The position numbers and the translations under genes are program-made. Source: Candidatus Melainabacteria bacterium (lineage in GTDB: Bacteria > Cyanobacteriota > Vampirovibrionia > Obscuribacterales > Obscuribacteraceae). Taken from it: a DNA stretch of 64,000 nucleotides. The notes below the pieces were generated by a model. That model was not told the DNA's origin. It worked only from the letters and a program-made list of their open reading frames with translations, and ran no database searches. Below are positions 32,686 through 40,965 of this stretch, in pieces (position 1 is the first letter of the stretch; each line of letters begins with the position of its first letter). The stretch covers positions 1,612,001 through 1,676,000 of the forward strand of contig CP064963.1 of the NCBI GenBank assembly GCA_016699165.1. The letters are read 5' to 3'.

Positions 32686-34490
32686 TATTCTTCGTCCAGC
32701 TTGAGCAATGCCATGAAGGCTTCTTGTGGAATCTCCACTTTACCTACAGCTTTCATGCGCTTCTTGCCTTCTTTTTGTTTTTCAAGCAGTTTGCGCTTAC
32801 GCGAAATATCGCCACCATAACATTTGGCGATAACGTTTTTCCTAATAGCCGACACATTTGAGCGTGCCACAATTTTTCCACCAATAGCTGCTTGAATAGG
32901 CACTTCGAACATCTGTCTGGGGATTAGTGTTTTCAGTTTACTTGCAAGCAAGCGTCCATACGATGCAGCTTTATCCTGGTGCACAATGGCTGAAAGTGCA
33001 TCAACAGGATCGCCTGCGATTAAAATATCGAGCTTGACCAAACGCGATTCGCGATAATCTATTAAATGATAATCAAGGCTAGCAAAGCCTCTGGAGCGTG
33101 ACTTCATCTGATCAAAGAAGTCGGTGATAATTTCAGACAATGGCATTTCGTAATGCAATAAATTCCTTCTGGCATCAAGATATTTCATATCTACATAGAC
33201 ACCACGTCGTCCCTGACACAATTCCATCAAGGCGCCAACATATTCGTTTGGACAAATGATGTTTGCCGAGACATAAGGCTCTTCCATTTTTTCGCGATAA
33301 TTGGGATCAGGCAATTTAGCCGGATTATCAATCATCACCACATCACCATTAGACTTAGTGACGCGATAAATTACAGATGGTGCAGTGGTTATTAGATTTA
33401 AATTGTATTCGCGCTCAAGTCGCTCCTGAATAATTTCCATGTGCAACAAGCCAAGAAATCCGCAGCGGTAGCCAAATCCAAGCGCTTCTGAACTTTCTGG
33501 CTCAAAAAACAAACTGGAATCGTTTAGTTTCAAACGCTCCAGCGCTTCGCGCAATTGGGTGTGCTGGTCATTATCGACTGGATAGACACCGGCAAAAACC
33601 ATTGGCTTAGCAGGCTGATATCCGGGCAGGGCTTCTGGTGCGGGGTTGAGCACACTTGTAATAGTATCTCCAACCAGAGTGGCAACGTCTTTGATAGAAG
33701 CAGCTAAATAGCCAACTTCGCCAGGTCCAAGTTGATTTACTTTTACCTGATTTGGTTTCAAAATGCCAAGTTCAAGTACTTCGAAATCTTTGTTGTTCGC
33801 CATAAAACGAATCTTGTCACCGACTTTGACAATACCGTCGATGATGCGGAAATAAACAATAATGCCACGATAGCTTTCGTAGAAGCTGTCAAAAACAAGC
33901 GCCTTGAAAGGTTTTTCGGGATGATTAGGCGGCTTGGGAATAAATTTGACTATCGCTTCAAGCAATTCAATAATGCCGATATTTGCTTTGGCACTAGTTT
34001 CTACTGCATTGTCGGTCGGCCAGCCGATGATTTCTTCGATTTCATGACGAATACGCTCAACATCAGCACTTGGCAGATCAATCTTATTTATAACGGGCAA
34101 AATTTCTAAATTATTGTCCACAGCCAGGTGGACATTCGCCAGAGTCTGAGCTTCAACACCCTGGGTGGCGTCTACAACGAGAAGAGCGCCCTCGCAAGCG
34201 GCAAGGCTTCTTGACACTTCATAGCCAAAATCGACGTGCCCTGGAGTATCAATCAGGTTCAAAACATAAGTCTTGCCATCGAGCGCCTTATAGTCCATGC
34301 GCGCTGGCTGAGCTTTAATTGTAATGCCGCGCTCACGCTCAATATCCATTGTATCCAGCACCTGCGCCTGCATCTCGCGCTTGGTGATAGTGTTAGTGGT
34401 CTCAAGGAGCCTGTCCGCCAAGGTCGATTTGCCGTGGTCAATGTGGGCAATAATCGAGAAATTGCGGATTAGAGAAGGATCTGTTGGCAT
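32685..34490 (-). CDS. lepA: Elongation factor 4 (LepA GTPase)
   Basis: This 601-residue ribosome-associated GTPase has the P-loop NFSIIAHIDHGKSTLADRLL (~8-27), the G2 region ERERGITIKAQ, DTPGHVDFG (G3) and NKIDLP (G4). Domains II-IV follow, with QERLEREYNLNL, and the LepA-specific C-terminal domain ends KGKKRMKAVGKVEIPQEAF-like (residues ~575-595). It back-translocates or remodels stalled ribosomes under ionic or cold stress. It is translationally coupled to the frameshifted SUFU gene. Normal length and complete. Confidence 0.97.
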   Translation of the reverse strand: MPTDPSLIRNFSIIAHIDHGKSTLADRLLETTNTITKREMQAQVLDTMDIERERGITIKAQPARMDYKALDGKTYVLNLIDTPGHVDFGYEVSRSLAACEGALLVVDATQGVEAQTLANVHLAVDNNLEILPVINKIDLPSADVERIRHEIEEIIGWPTDNAVETSAKANIGIIELLEAIVKFIPKPPNHPEKPFKALVFDSFYESYRGIIVYFRIIDGIVKVGDKIRFMANNKDFEVLELGILKPNQVKVNQLGPGEVGYLAASIKDVATLVGDTITSVLNPAPEALPGYQPAKPMVFAGVYPVDNDQHTQLREALERLKLNDSSLFFEPESSEALGFGYRCGFLGLLHMEIIQERLEREYNLNLITTAPSVIYRVTKSNGDVVMIDNPAKLPDPNYREKMEEPYVSANIICPNEYVGALMELCQGRRGVYVDMKYLDARRNLLHYEMPLSEIITDFFDQMKSRSRGFASLDYHLIDYRESRLVKLDILIAGDPVDALSAIVHQDKAASYGRLLASKLKTLIPRQMFEVPIQAAIGGKIVARSNVSAIRKNVIAKCYGGDISRKRKLLEKQKEGKKRMKAVGKVEIPQEAFMALLKLDEE

Positions 34491-34591
34491 TAATGTCCGG
34501 GAATTTACTCAGTTAAAATTATCAAGATCAAAGGATAACAAAGTTATAACTCCCTAATTCAAAGTACAAGAATATATAACAATACGTGTAT

Positions 34592-36580
34592 ATGACAAAC
34601 GCATTCATTCAAGCATTAAAACAAAAGCCTATTCTTGCTGACGGCGCCATAGGCACCCTTCTTTATGCACGCGGCGCCTCACCCGAGGCAAGCTTTGAGC
34701 AACTTAATTTATCCAACCGCGATTTGGTCCAGCAGGTGCATGTTGATTACCTCAACGCAGGCTCGCAAGTTATCACGACAAACTCGTTTTCTGGTAACAG
34801 ATACAAGCTTGAAAATTTTGGGCTCGAAAAAGAAGTCTGGAATATCAATTTATGGTCTGCCAAAATCGCCCGCAACGCGCGTGAAATTGCTGGCAAAGAA
34901 GCATTTGTGGCAGGCTCGGTTGGTCCCACGGGCAAATTACTGCCACCTGTTGGCGATACCAAGATTGATGACTTAGAAGCTGCATTCAAGCACCAGATGG
35001 AAGGTTTGCTTGCAGGCGGCGTAGATTTATTCTTGATTGAAACAATGTCTTCTATAGACGAATTAATGGCAGCTGTTCGTGCTGCGCGCTCTTTGTCAAA
35101 ACTGCCGGTGGTGGCACAGCTCAGCTTTGCACCCGAAGGTCATACCCTCATGGGTAGCGCTCCTGAAGACATGGTTCGCTTATTAGACGAACTGGGTGAT
35201 GATTTGCCAGAAGTAATTGGTATCAATTGCGGTGCCGGTCCAGGTCCTGTGTTTGATTCTTTATTGCGCATGTCTGCAGCCTTTGCTAAGCGAAACGCAT
35301 TTCAAAAAATTGTCGGATACTCGGCTGTGCCAAACGCAGGACAACCAAGTTTGTCTGGTGGACGCTACATGTTCATGAGCCGTCCTGATTATTGCGCATC
35401 TTATGTAGACCCGCTAATTAGAGCCGGTGCTAGATTAATCGGTGGTTGCTGTGGTACCACTCCAGCTCACATAAAAGCAATGCGCGAAACGCTTGACGCA
35501 TACATAACTGCATCAAAGCGCAAAGCAAGCGATTCTACTCTGCAAGATTTACCTTCTCAAACTACAAGTATCGAAATTGTGGTGCCCAAACAAGTAACGC
35601 CTGCACTAAAAGATGCTGCTGCTACATTTAAAGAAGATCAAGGCGCACAATTACCAGAATCGAATAAACCGACTCTGGCAGAGCGTCTTATGTCATTAAA
35701 AAAAGACCCCAAAAAAGGCTTTTTTGTAAGTGTCGAATTAGATCCGCCCAAAGGCGCCATTACTCAAAAATTAGTGAAAGCTGCCACCGCTTTAAAAGAT
35801 GCCGGCGCCGATTCTATAAATGTAGGCGACAGTCCCATGGCACGCGTAAGAATGTCTTCGCTTGCGACTTGCCAAATAATCGGGCAAAAAGTGGGCATCG
35901 AGACTATCATTCACTTCACTACCCGCGATAGAAATTTAATGGGTATTCAGGCAGATTTGCTTGGCTGCCAAGCTCTAGGCGTAAATAATATTCTTGCTCT
36001 CACAGGCGACCCGCCCAACTTGGGTAATTATGCTCATGCAACTGCTGTTTATGACGTCGACTCAATTGGACTTATTCGAGTGATAAACCAATTGAACGAA
36101 GGCAAAGATATCGGCGACAACACTATTGGCACGCCAACTAAACTGTCTATTGGTTGCGCCCTGAATTTGGTCTATGATGATCAAAAGGACGAAGTCGGTC
36201 GTTTTCGCAAGAAGCTAGAAGCTGGTGCTCATTTCGTAATGACACAGCCTATCTATCAAGTTGAAGACTTGACCAGGTTTTTAGACGAATTCGGCGATGT
36301 TAACCTGCCAATTTTAGTTGGTATCATGCCACTACATTCATCTAAGCACGCCGAGTATCTTCACAACGAAGTGCCAGGTATCACAATTCCCGAACACATT
36401 CGCGAAGCGATGTCTAAAGCCGGGGTTGATGGAAGCAAAGTTGGTCTTGAGCTGGCAGAAGAGTTACTTGAAAAACTGAAACCTATTTGTCAGGGCACTT
36501 ATCTGGTTCCATCGTTTGGTCGTTATGATGACATGTGCTCATTGATTGAACGTCTGAAGAAGACAGTTTCGGTTCGCTAA
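34592..36580 (+). CDS. Homocysteine S-methyltransferase / methylenetetrahydrofolate reductase fusion
   Basis: This 662-residue bifunctional protein resembles Bacillus YitJ. Residues ~1-305 are a homocysteine methyltransferase with DGAIGTLLYARG (~16-27) and zinc-site cysteines in GINCGAGPGP (~207-216) and IGGCCGTTPAHI (~283-294). Residues ~365-660 are a methylenetetrahydrofolate reductase-like TIM barrel starting FFVSVELDPPKG, with LTGDPP and FVMTQPIYQ at the active site. It could make 5-methyl-THF and pass the methyl group to homocysteine. MetH is also encoded in this window. The start is the ATG at 34592, preferred to a GTG 6 bp upstream. Its last ~98 bp overlap the convergent acyltransferase frame. 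Confidence 0.93.
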   Translation: MTNAFIQALKQKPILADGAIGTLLYARGASPEASFEQLNLSNRDLVQQVHVDYLNAGSQVITTNSFSGNRYKLENFGLEKEVWNINLWSAKIARNAREIAGKEAFVAGSVGPTGKLLPPVGDTKIDDLEAAFKHQMEGLLAGGVDLFLIETMSSIDELMAAVRAARSLSKLPVVAQLSFAPEGHTLMGSAPEDMVRLLDELGDDLPEVIGINCGAGPGPVFDSLLRMSAAFAKRNAFQKIVGYSAVPNAGQPSLSGGRYMFMSRPDYCASYVDPLIRAGARLIGGCCGTTPAHIKAMRETLDAYITASKRKASDSTLQDLPSQTTSIEIVVPKQVTPALKDAAATFKEDQGAQLPESNKPTLAERLMSLKKDPKKGFFVSVELDPPKGAITQKLVKAATALKDAGADSINVGDSPMARVRMSSLATCQIIGQKVGIETIIHFTTRDRNLMGIQADLLGCQALGVNNILALTGDPPNLGNYAHATAVYDVDSIGLIRVINQLNEGKDIGDNTIGTPTKLSIGCALNLVYDDQKDEVGRFRKKLEAGAHFVMTQPIYQVEDLTRFLDEFGDVNLPILVGIMPLHSSKHAEYLHNEVPGITIPEHIREAMSKAGVDGSKVGLELAEELLEKLKPICQGTYLVPSFGRYDDMCSLIERLKKTVSVR

Positions 36581-37708
36581 AAGTAAGCTTGCGCGCAACA
36601 AACGCACGCGCCGGTTTTTCTATGAATCGATAACCCAAATAACTTGACACTAAACATAGTGCCATGAAAGCAAGAAAATCAAAATCGGAGCGATGCTCTG
36701 TCAGTCTTGCTCGATAAAACAGAAAGAATGTAAAATGGCATAAATACAAAGAAAAGCTGATTTCTCCCAAGAATCTAAGTGATGGTCTTAGCAGTATTTC
36801 TGATATCAGTCCCTTGCCAAACGCACAAAACAAAATTAGTAATGAAAAGGGTAACCACACCATTGCAGAATTAGCGAACCAATAGGCAAAAGGCTCGCTC
36901 AAATTTGAAAGCATAGTCCGAACAAACGGTGTCAAAGCCACACTGCAAGCGACATACACAAGCAGAAAAATTCAATAAGAGAATTCAACCATGAATTCTT
37001 TTGGAAATAATCTCGCGTCTTGAAATATATAAAAGCTAATATCATTCCCAAATTGAAATCTAGAATGCGCACAAGCGGATTAGTAAAGATCAAAGACTGT
37101 TGACTCAATCCATAACACATCTTAGGAAGTTGCTCAACCTGAGCGTATCCCACAAAAACAGCGCTTGCAATTGCTGGCACCACAATTGGTAGCACTTTCA
37201 AGAATACTTGTTTGCTTTTAAACAACCAGAGTGTGAGAGGAAACATGGCATAAAAAAACAATTCGTTTGCAATCGACCATGCAGGGGGATTAAAACTAAA
37301 TCCCATCTGCGTGTTAGCAAGCCATGTCTGAAGCAAAAATAAATTACTCACAAGTGCAAGAGCATAATCGTTCTCGCTCAATTTATACGGAAATAGATAG
37401 GAAGTTGGCAGCGCCAAAATAGCGGCAAAGAGCCAGAATAGATGCAAAGGCCAGAGTCTGGCTAGTCGCTTAATCCAAAATGCTTTGCGCTCTGTATTGC
37501 TTGAAATATCGCGATAAACGTAAGTCAGAATAAATCCTGACAATATAAAGAAGAAAGTCACTCCCTGCGGAAACTCATACTCTTTTGGCAGGAATGACAA
37601 AATATCGAACTGGGGTCTGGCATGATAAAGCAGGATATACAACGCAGCGAAAAATCGGAGCGAAGTCAGGCTTTCCAGCCGTGCTTGCCCGCGCTCGCCC
37701 TCGTTCAT
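36483..37708 (-). pseudogene. Frameshifted acyltransferase-3 family membrane protein
   Basis: Two frames encode the halves of one acyltransferase-3 (OafA/NodX type) protein. The first (37708 to ~36965) holds SLRFFAALYILLYHARP, with the catalytic His, and IKRLARLWPLHLFW. The second carries the last helices (FLGEISFSLYLCHFTFF, YRFIEKPARAFVAR). Restoring one T in the five-T run (36966-36970 on the + strand as A) rejoins LNSLIEF with FLLVYVACSVAL. As written the first frame stops at 36932. The start is the ATG at 37708 after AAGGTAATTTA. Intact, it would O-acetylate a surface glycan. The homopolymer site makes an assembly error possible. Confidence 0.8.
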
Positions 37709-37721
37709 TAAATTACCTTGT

Positions 37722-37889
37722 CTACCTGCCCCGTTGAGAACCGGTCGTTTTCTTATTGACTTTCGACACATTGACATTGGAAGTCAATTTCTTTCCAGCC
37801 GGTGCATTTTCGGCTTCTTTTGCCGCGCTTGTGCTTTGGTCGCTAACGACCTTGGGTGGCTGCTTTTTGCGTTTACCGATATTTGCCAT
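37722..37889 (-). CDS. Small basic protein (55 residues)
   Basis: This short gene reads from ATG at 37889 to TAG at 37722. The product begins MANIGKRKKQPPKVVSD, is rich in Lys, Ser, Thr and Ala, ends TTGSQRGR, and has no predicted helix or membrane segment. AAGGTTGGAATTT precedes the ATG, with an SD-like AAGG at usable distance. It lies 13 bp upstream of the acyltransferase start on the same strand and probably shares its transcript. It has no recognisable family; its basic disordered nature would suit nucleic-acid or ribosome binding. Confidence 0.55.
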   Translation of the reverse strand: MANIGKRKKQPPKVVSDQSTSAAKEAENAPAGKKLTSNVNVSKVNKKTTGSQRGR

Positions 37890-37982
37890 AAATTCCAACC
37901 TTTGAAAAATTATGCTTAAGCTGATGTCAGCAAAATAATGATAGCATATACTATTCTAACTGACTATTGCGAGGATCTTGTC

Positions 37983-38591
37983 TTGCGGACAATTCGAATT
38001 CTGGCATCAATAACTGCAATTTTTGCACCATATACGATGGCATTATCGACATTTGCCTTCGACCCTCCCAAAGAATCTTACAAAGCGATTTATGACACTA
38101 CTTTCACTGGAAAAGTTGCGTCGCAAACATGTATGGCTTGGAATGGCAAAGATGTAGGCGTATTTAGAGCAGTTGTTAATGGAGAGAAATTGAGAATTGT
38201 CTCCGACTTCAAAAACAATAAAGCAATTATTTTTATGGACGCTCATAAAATTGCAAGCCCCTTGCCTTTGGATGTCGAATACATTGAACTTTTCGACATG
38301 GAAAGCTACAAAAAGAGATCGACCAAAGGTCTAGGAACCAAAACAGTAAATGGACATCCCTGTCATGGTTACCTGTATATGGACCATGGTGTTTCTCGCG
38401 AAGTTTGGATTGGAGATGACTGCAAGGTAGTCGTCTTGTTAAAAAATCCTGACGAAAGCGGTAATGTACTGACTCTCAATACCTTTGAAAAATCACCTCC
38501 CGATTCTGAATTTGTAACAGCCATCCCGGCAGACTACGAAACTTACGTAAAGGAACCATCGCCAGAAAAGAAAGACGCAGAGAGTAAATAA
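37983..38591 (+). CDS. Tandem secreted paralogue 1 (DUF4412/LolA-like)
   Basis: This first of three adjacent paralogues is 202 residues long, starting at the TTG at 37983 with GCGAGGATCTTG before it. The start aligns with the starts of the other two copies and gives a signal peptide ending near ALSTFA. The mature part shares a pattern with its sisters: FDPPKESYKAIYD at the N-terminus, GHPCHGYLYMDHGVSREVWIGDDCK in the middle (shown here as two parts, GHPCHGYLYM and EVWIGDDCK) and IPADYETY near the end. The pattern resembles DUF4412/LolA-type half-barrel proteins. The binding partner is unknown. Copy 1 is the most different. Confidence 0.65.
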   Translation: MRTIRILASITAIFAPYTMALSTFAFDPPKESYKAIYDTTFTGKVASQTCMAWNGKDVGVFRAVVNGEKLRIVSDFKNNKAIIFMDAHKIASPLPLDVEYIELFDMESYKKRSTKGLGTKTVNGHPCHGYLYMDHGVSREVWIGDDCKVVVLLKNPDESGNVLTLNTFEKSPPDSEFVTAIPADYETYVKEPSPEKKDAESK

Positions 38592-38592
38592 C

Positions 38593-39195
38593 GTGAAAAA
38601 ATCTTGGTTTTTGGCTTCCGCACTAGCTTGTCTTGCACCAAATGTAATGGCATTAACCGTCAATGCATTTGACCATCCAAAAGAAACTTATATAGCAACG
38701 TACAATGTTTCGTCTCCTAAAGTAAATGCTGAAATGATTTTGGGTTCTGATGGAAAAGGCATCGCACTGATGAAAATGAAAGATAGCAACACAAATGTGC
38801 GTGAGTTTTCTGATTATGCAGCCAACATCAAAACTACATTTGACGACAGCCGCAAATTAGCCATAAAAGCGAAAATGACCGAAAAAGATGGCGAAGCTTA
38901 CGATATGGATCGTTTCAAGAGAAATGCCATAAAAGAACTAGGCGATAAAACAATCGAAGAACATCCATGCAAAGGATATCTTTATCAATACAATGGATAC
39001 ACGGGCGAAGTCTGGATCGGAGAAGATTGCAAGTTGATTGTGTATTCTGAAGTAGTGACACAAGACGGCAAAACTTCAGTAACTCTAAAAAAAATAGACC
39101 AAAAGCCAACTTCCGAAGAGTTTAAATTCGAAATTCCAGTCGAATACAAAGTAATTTCCGAAAAAGAAACAGTTCAAAAAACAACAGGAGAGTAA
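38593..39195 (+). CDS. Tandem secreted paralogue 2 (DUF4412/LolA-like)
   Basis: This second paralogue is 200 residues, GTG start at 38593 one base after the stop of copy 1, with AGAGTAAATAAC upstream. The signal peptide is SWFLASALACLAPNVMALTV. It shares FDHPKETYIATYN, the ELGDKTIEEHPCKGYLY segment, GEVWIGEDCK and FKFEIPVEYKV with the others. It has the conserved Cys pair (PCKG, EDCK) of copy 1. Copy 3 lacks the first Cys. The three genes form one operon. Confidence 0.68.
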   Translation: MKKSWFLASALACLAPNVMALTVNAFDHPKETYIATYNVSSPKVNAEMILGSDGKGIALMKMKDSNTNVREFSDYAANIKTTFDDSRKLAIKAKMTEKDGEAYDMDRFKRNAIKELGDKTIEEHPCKGYLYQYNGYTGEVWIGEDCKLIVYSEVVTQDGKTSVTLKKIDQKPTSEEFKFEIPVEYKVISEKETVQKTTGE

Positions 39196-39197
39196 TA

Positions 39198-39770
39198 GTG
39201 AAAAAATCGATCATTCTGGTAACAGTCGCATCTATCGCAGCACCATATTTGATGGCATCATCTGCAATGGCATTCGACTATCCCAAGAAAGCTTATGACG
39301 CTACATACGAAATGGCAACACCACAAGGCAAGTCCGAGATGCGCATGGCGTCAGACGGAAAAGGTTTAACTCTAACCAAAACTGAAATGTCAGGTCAAAA
39401 AACTCGCATGATTTCTGATTTCAAGAAAGGCGAAACAGTCACTCTCATGGATACAGCTAAAATGGCGATGAAATCCAAAATGTCTGAATCGACAGCCCAA
39501 TCATACGAAGACGATTGGTACAAAAAGAAAAAAGCTAAATCGCTTGGAACCAAAGTTGTTAACGGCCACCCATCGCATGGTTGGGAATACACTCAAGATG
39601 GTACCACCAGCCAAACATGGGTTGGTGACGATTGCAAAATCATGACTCAATCGACAACAGATTCTAAATATGGCAAAACCACAATGAATCTCAAAAAATT
39701 TGGTCCAGCTCCAGCTGCCACCGAATTTAGTGCCGCTATTCCGGCTGGCTACAAAGTGATGAGCCAGTAA
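39198..39770 (+). CDS. Tandem secreted paralogue 3 (DUF4412/LolA-like)
   Basis: This third copy is 190 residues, GTG start at 39198, two bases after the stop of copy 2, with the strong site CAGGAGAGTAATA. The signal peptide is followed by FDYPKKAYDATYEM. It differs from the other two in having HPSHGW where they have HPCHG or HPCKG, so only the DDCK Cys remains; Met/Lys content is high. The end SAAIPAGYKVMSQ is the usual 'P.GYK.M' finish of DUF4412-like proteins. A hairpin terminator follows the stop, which marks the end of the operon. Confidence 0.68.
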   Translation: MKKSIILVTVASIAAPYLMASSAMAFDYPKKAYDATYEMATPQGKSEMRMASDGKGLTLTKTEMSGQKTRMISDFKKGETVTLMDTAKMAMKSKMSESTAQSYEDDWYKKKKAKSLGTKVVNGHPSHGWEYTQDGTTSQTWVGDDCKIMTQSTTDSKYGKTTMNLKKFGPAPAATEFSAAIPAGYKVMSQ

Positions 39771-39794
39771 AACTGCAAAGCAATTCTCATCGAC

Positions 39795-39838
39795 ACTGGC
39801 AACGGCTTTTTATTTCAGTCTGTTGCCAGTTTTCGTTT
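39795..39838 (+). terminator. Terminator-like hairpin after the triplicated operon
   Basis: ACTGGCAAC (39795-39803) and GTTGCCAGT (39822-39830) pair over nine bases without mismatch around an 18-base loop, followed by TTTCGTTT. It lies 25 bp past the stop of copy 3. It fits an intrinsic terminator with a modest T-tract. Confidence 0.6.
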
Positions 39839-39842
39839 AGCA

Positions 39843-40670
39843 ATGGACAATAAAATGAAATTTTTGCCTTCTACAGCGACACTCGCCCTATACCTGATTC
39901 TATCTTTGTGTTTTTGTTCATCCGCGCAAGCCAAAACCTGGGACGAATTAATTGTGCAGGGCGAACGCGAGTATCGCGCTCGCAATTTACCGCAGGCATT
40001 GACCACTTTTGAAGCCGCCCTTGTAGAGGCGCAGAAAGAACCTGTCGACAAGCAAAAGCTCACAAGAACACTAAACGACCTGGGTGTGGTCGAAGATGAG
40101 CTTGGACAATATGACAAAGCAATCAAATATCAACAGCGCGTTCTCACTCTGATTTCAGACAAACCCGACTCCGCCGCTTACGCGACCGCCCTCAATAATT
40201 TAGCTAACGTGTTTAAAGACCAGCATAAGTACGACCAGGCTGAACCACTCTACAAACAGGTCATCGGTATATACGAAAAGTCCACAGGACCGGATAGTGA
40301 ATTTATAGCGATGGCAAATCACAATATCGCCTCACTCTACGCGGAAATGGGCAATAACAAAGATGCTGCCACTCACTTCAAACTTGCGCTCCAGGCAGCG
40401 GAGAAGTCGCTTGGACCAGACAACGATCACGTAATCGACACGCTTTCCAAACTGGCTCGCATCGAGGACAAGCTCCAGAACCGGGACGAAGCCAAGGTTT
40501 TATTCAAAAGATATCTACAACATGTCCAGACTCTGATAGGATTGAAGAACGACTCTCCAGACAGAATCCAGAAACTGAAAGAAATGGTGGCGGATTTGAA
40601 GAAGGAAGGTCAGACTGGAAACGCTGAGCTTATCGAGAAGGCGCTTAGTTACGATGAATCTTCCAAATAA
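39843..40670 (+). CDS. Secreted TPR protein
   Basis: This 275-residue protein has a signal peptide (LALYLILSLCFCSSAQA) and four or five TPR motifs of the kinesin-light-chain type from about residue 30 to 225: EYRARNLPQALTTFEAAL, ELGQYDKAIKYQQRVL, DQHKYDQAEPLYKQVIGIYE and NNKDAATHFKLALQAAEKSL. It should be an exported scaffold or peptide-binding protein. The start is the ATG at 39843, with 39855 as an alternative. It heads a three-gene run with overlaps (17 bp with the Mpo1-like gene). Its partner is unknown. Confidence 0.85.
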   Translation: MDNKMKFLPSTATLALYLILSLCFCSSAQAKTWDELIVQGEREYRARNLPQALTTFEAALVEAQKEPVDKQKLTRTLNDLGVVEDELGQYDKAIKYQQRVLTLISDKPDSAAYATALNNLANVFKDQHKYDQAEPLYKQVIGIYEKSTGPDSEFIAMANHNIASLYAEMGNNKDAATHFKLALQAAEKSLGPDNDHVIDTLSKLARIEDKLQNRDEAKVLFKRYLQHVQTLIGLKNDSPDRIQKLKEMVADLKKEGQTGNAELIEKALSYDESSK

Positions 40671-40965
40671 AAGCGATTTTGAAGAGCACCTGAATCACTA
40701 TAATTCCGAACACTCTTCGCCAGGCTGCAAACTGACGCACATGATTGGGATTCCAATGATAGCCATGTCATTTTTGGTTCTGCCATTCAGTCGCAAGGCG
40801 TTCTTTAGACTGCAGGCAGGCGGCTGGATACTGCAATTCATCGGTCATTTTGTCTTCGAAAAAAATAAGCCGGTTTTTATGCGAAAAAATACACCTTTGA
40901 CTATCGGCACAGCTCTAGTATTCTGTACTAAGGAATGGAAAAAATTGTTCGGTCTGAGTGGATAA
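40654..40965 (+). CDS. Mpo1-like (DUF962) membrane protein
   Basis: This is a 103-residue membrane protein. HLNHYNSEHSSPGCKLTHMI (residues ~12-31) is the metal-binding His pattern of the Mpo1/DUF962 family, with IGHFVFEKNKPVFM (~62-75) as the second His block. Yeast Mpo1 is a Fe(II) dioxygenase in alpha-oxidation of 2-hydroxy fatty acids. The bacterial role is not established. The start overlaps the TPR gene by 17 bp and its stop overlaps the HEAT-like gene by 8 bp. Confidence 0.8.
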   Translation: MNLPNKSDFEEHLNHYNSEHSSPGCKLTHMIGIPMIAMSFLVLPFSRKAFFRLQAGGWILQFIGHFVFEKNKPVFMRKNTPLTIGTALVFCTKEWKKLFGLSG

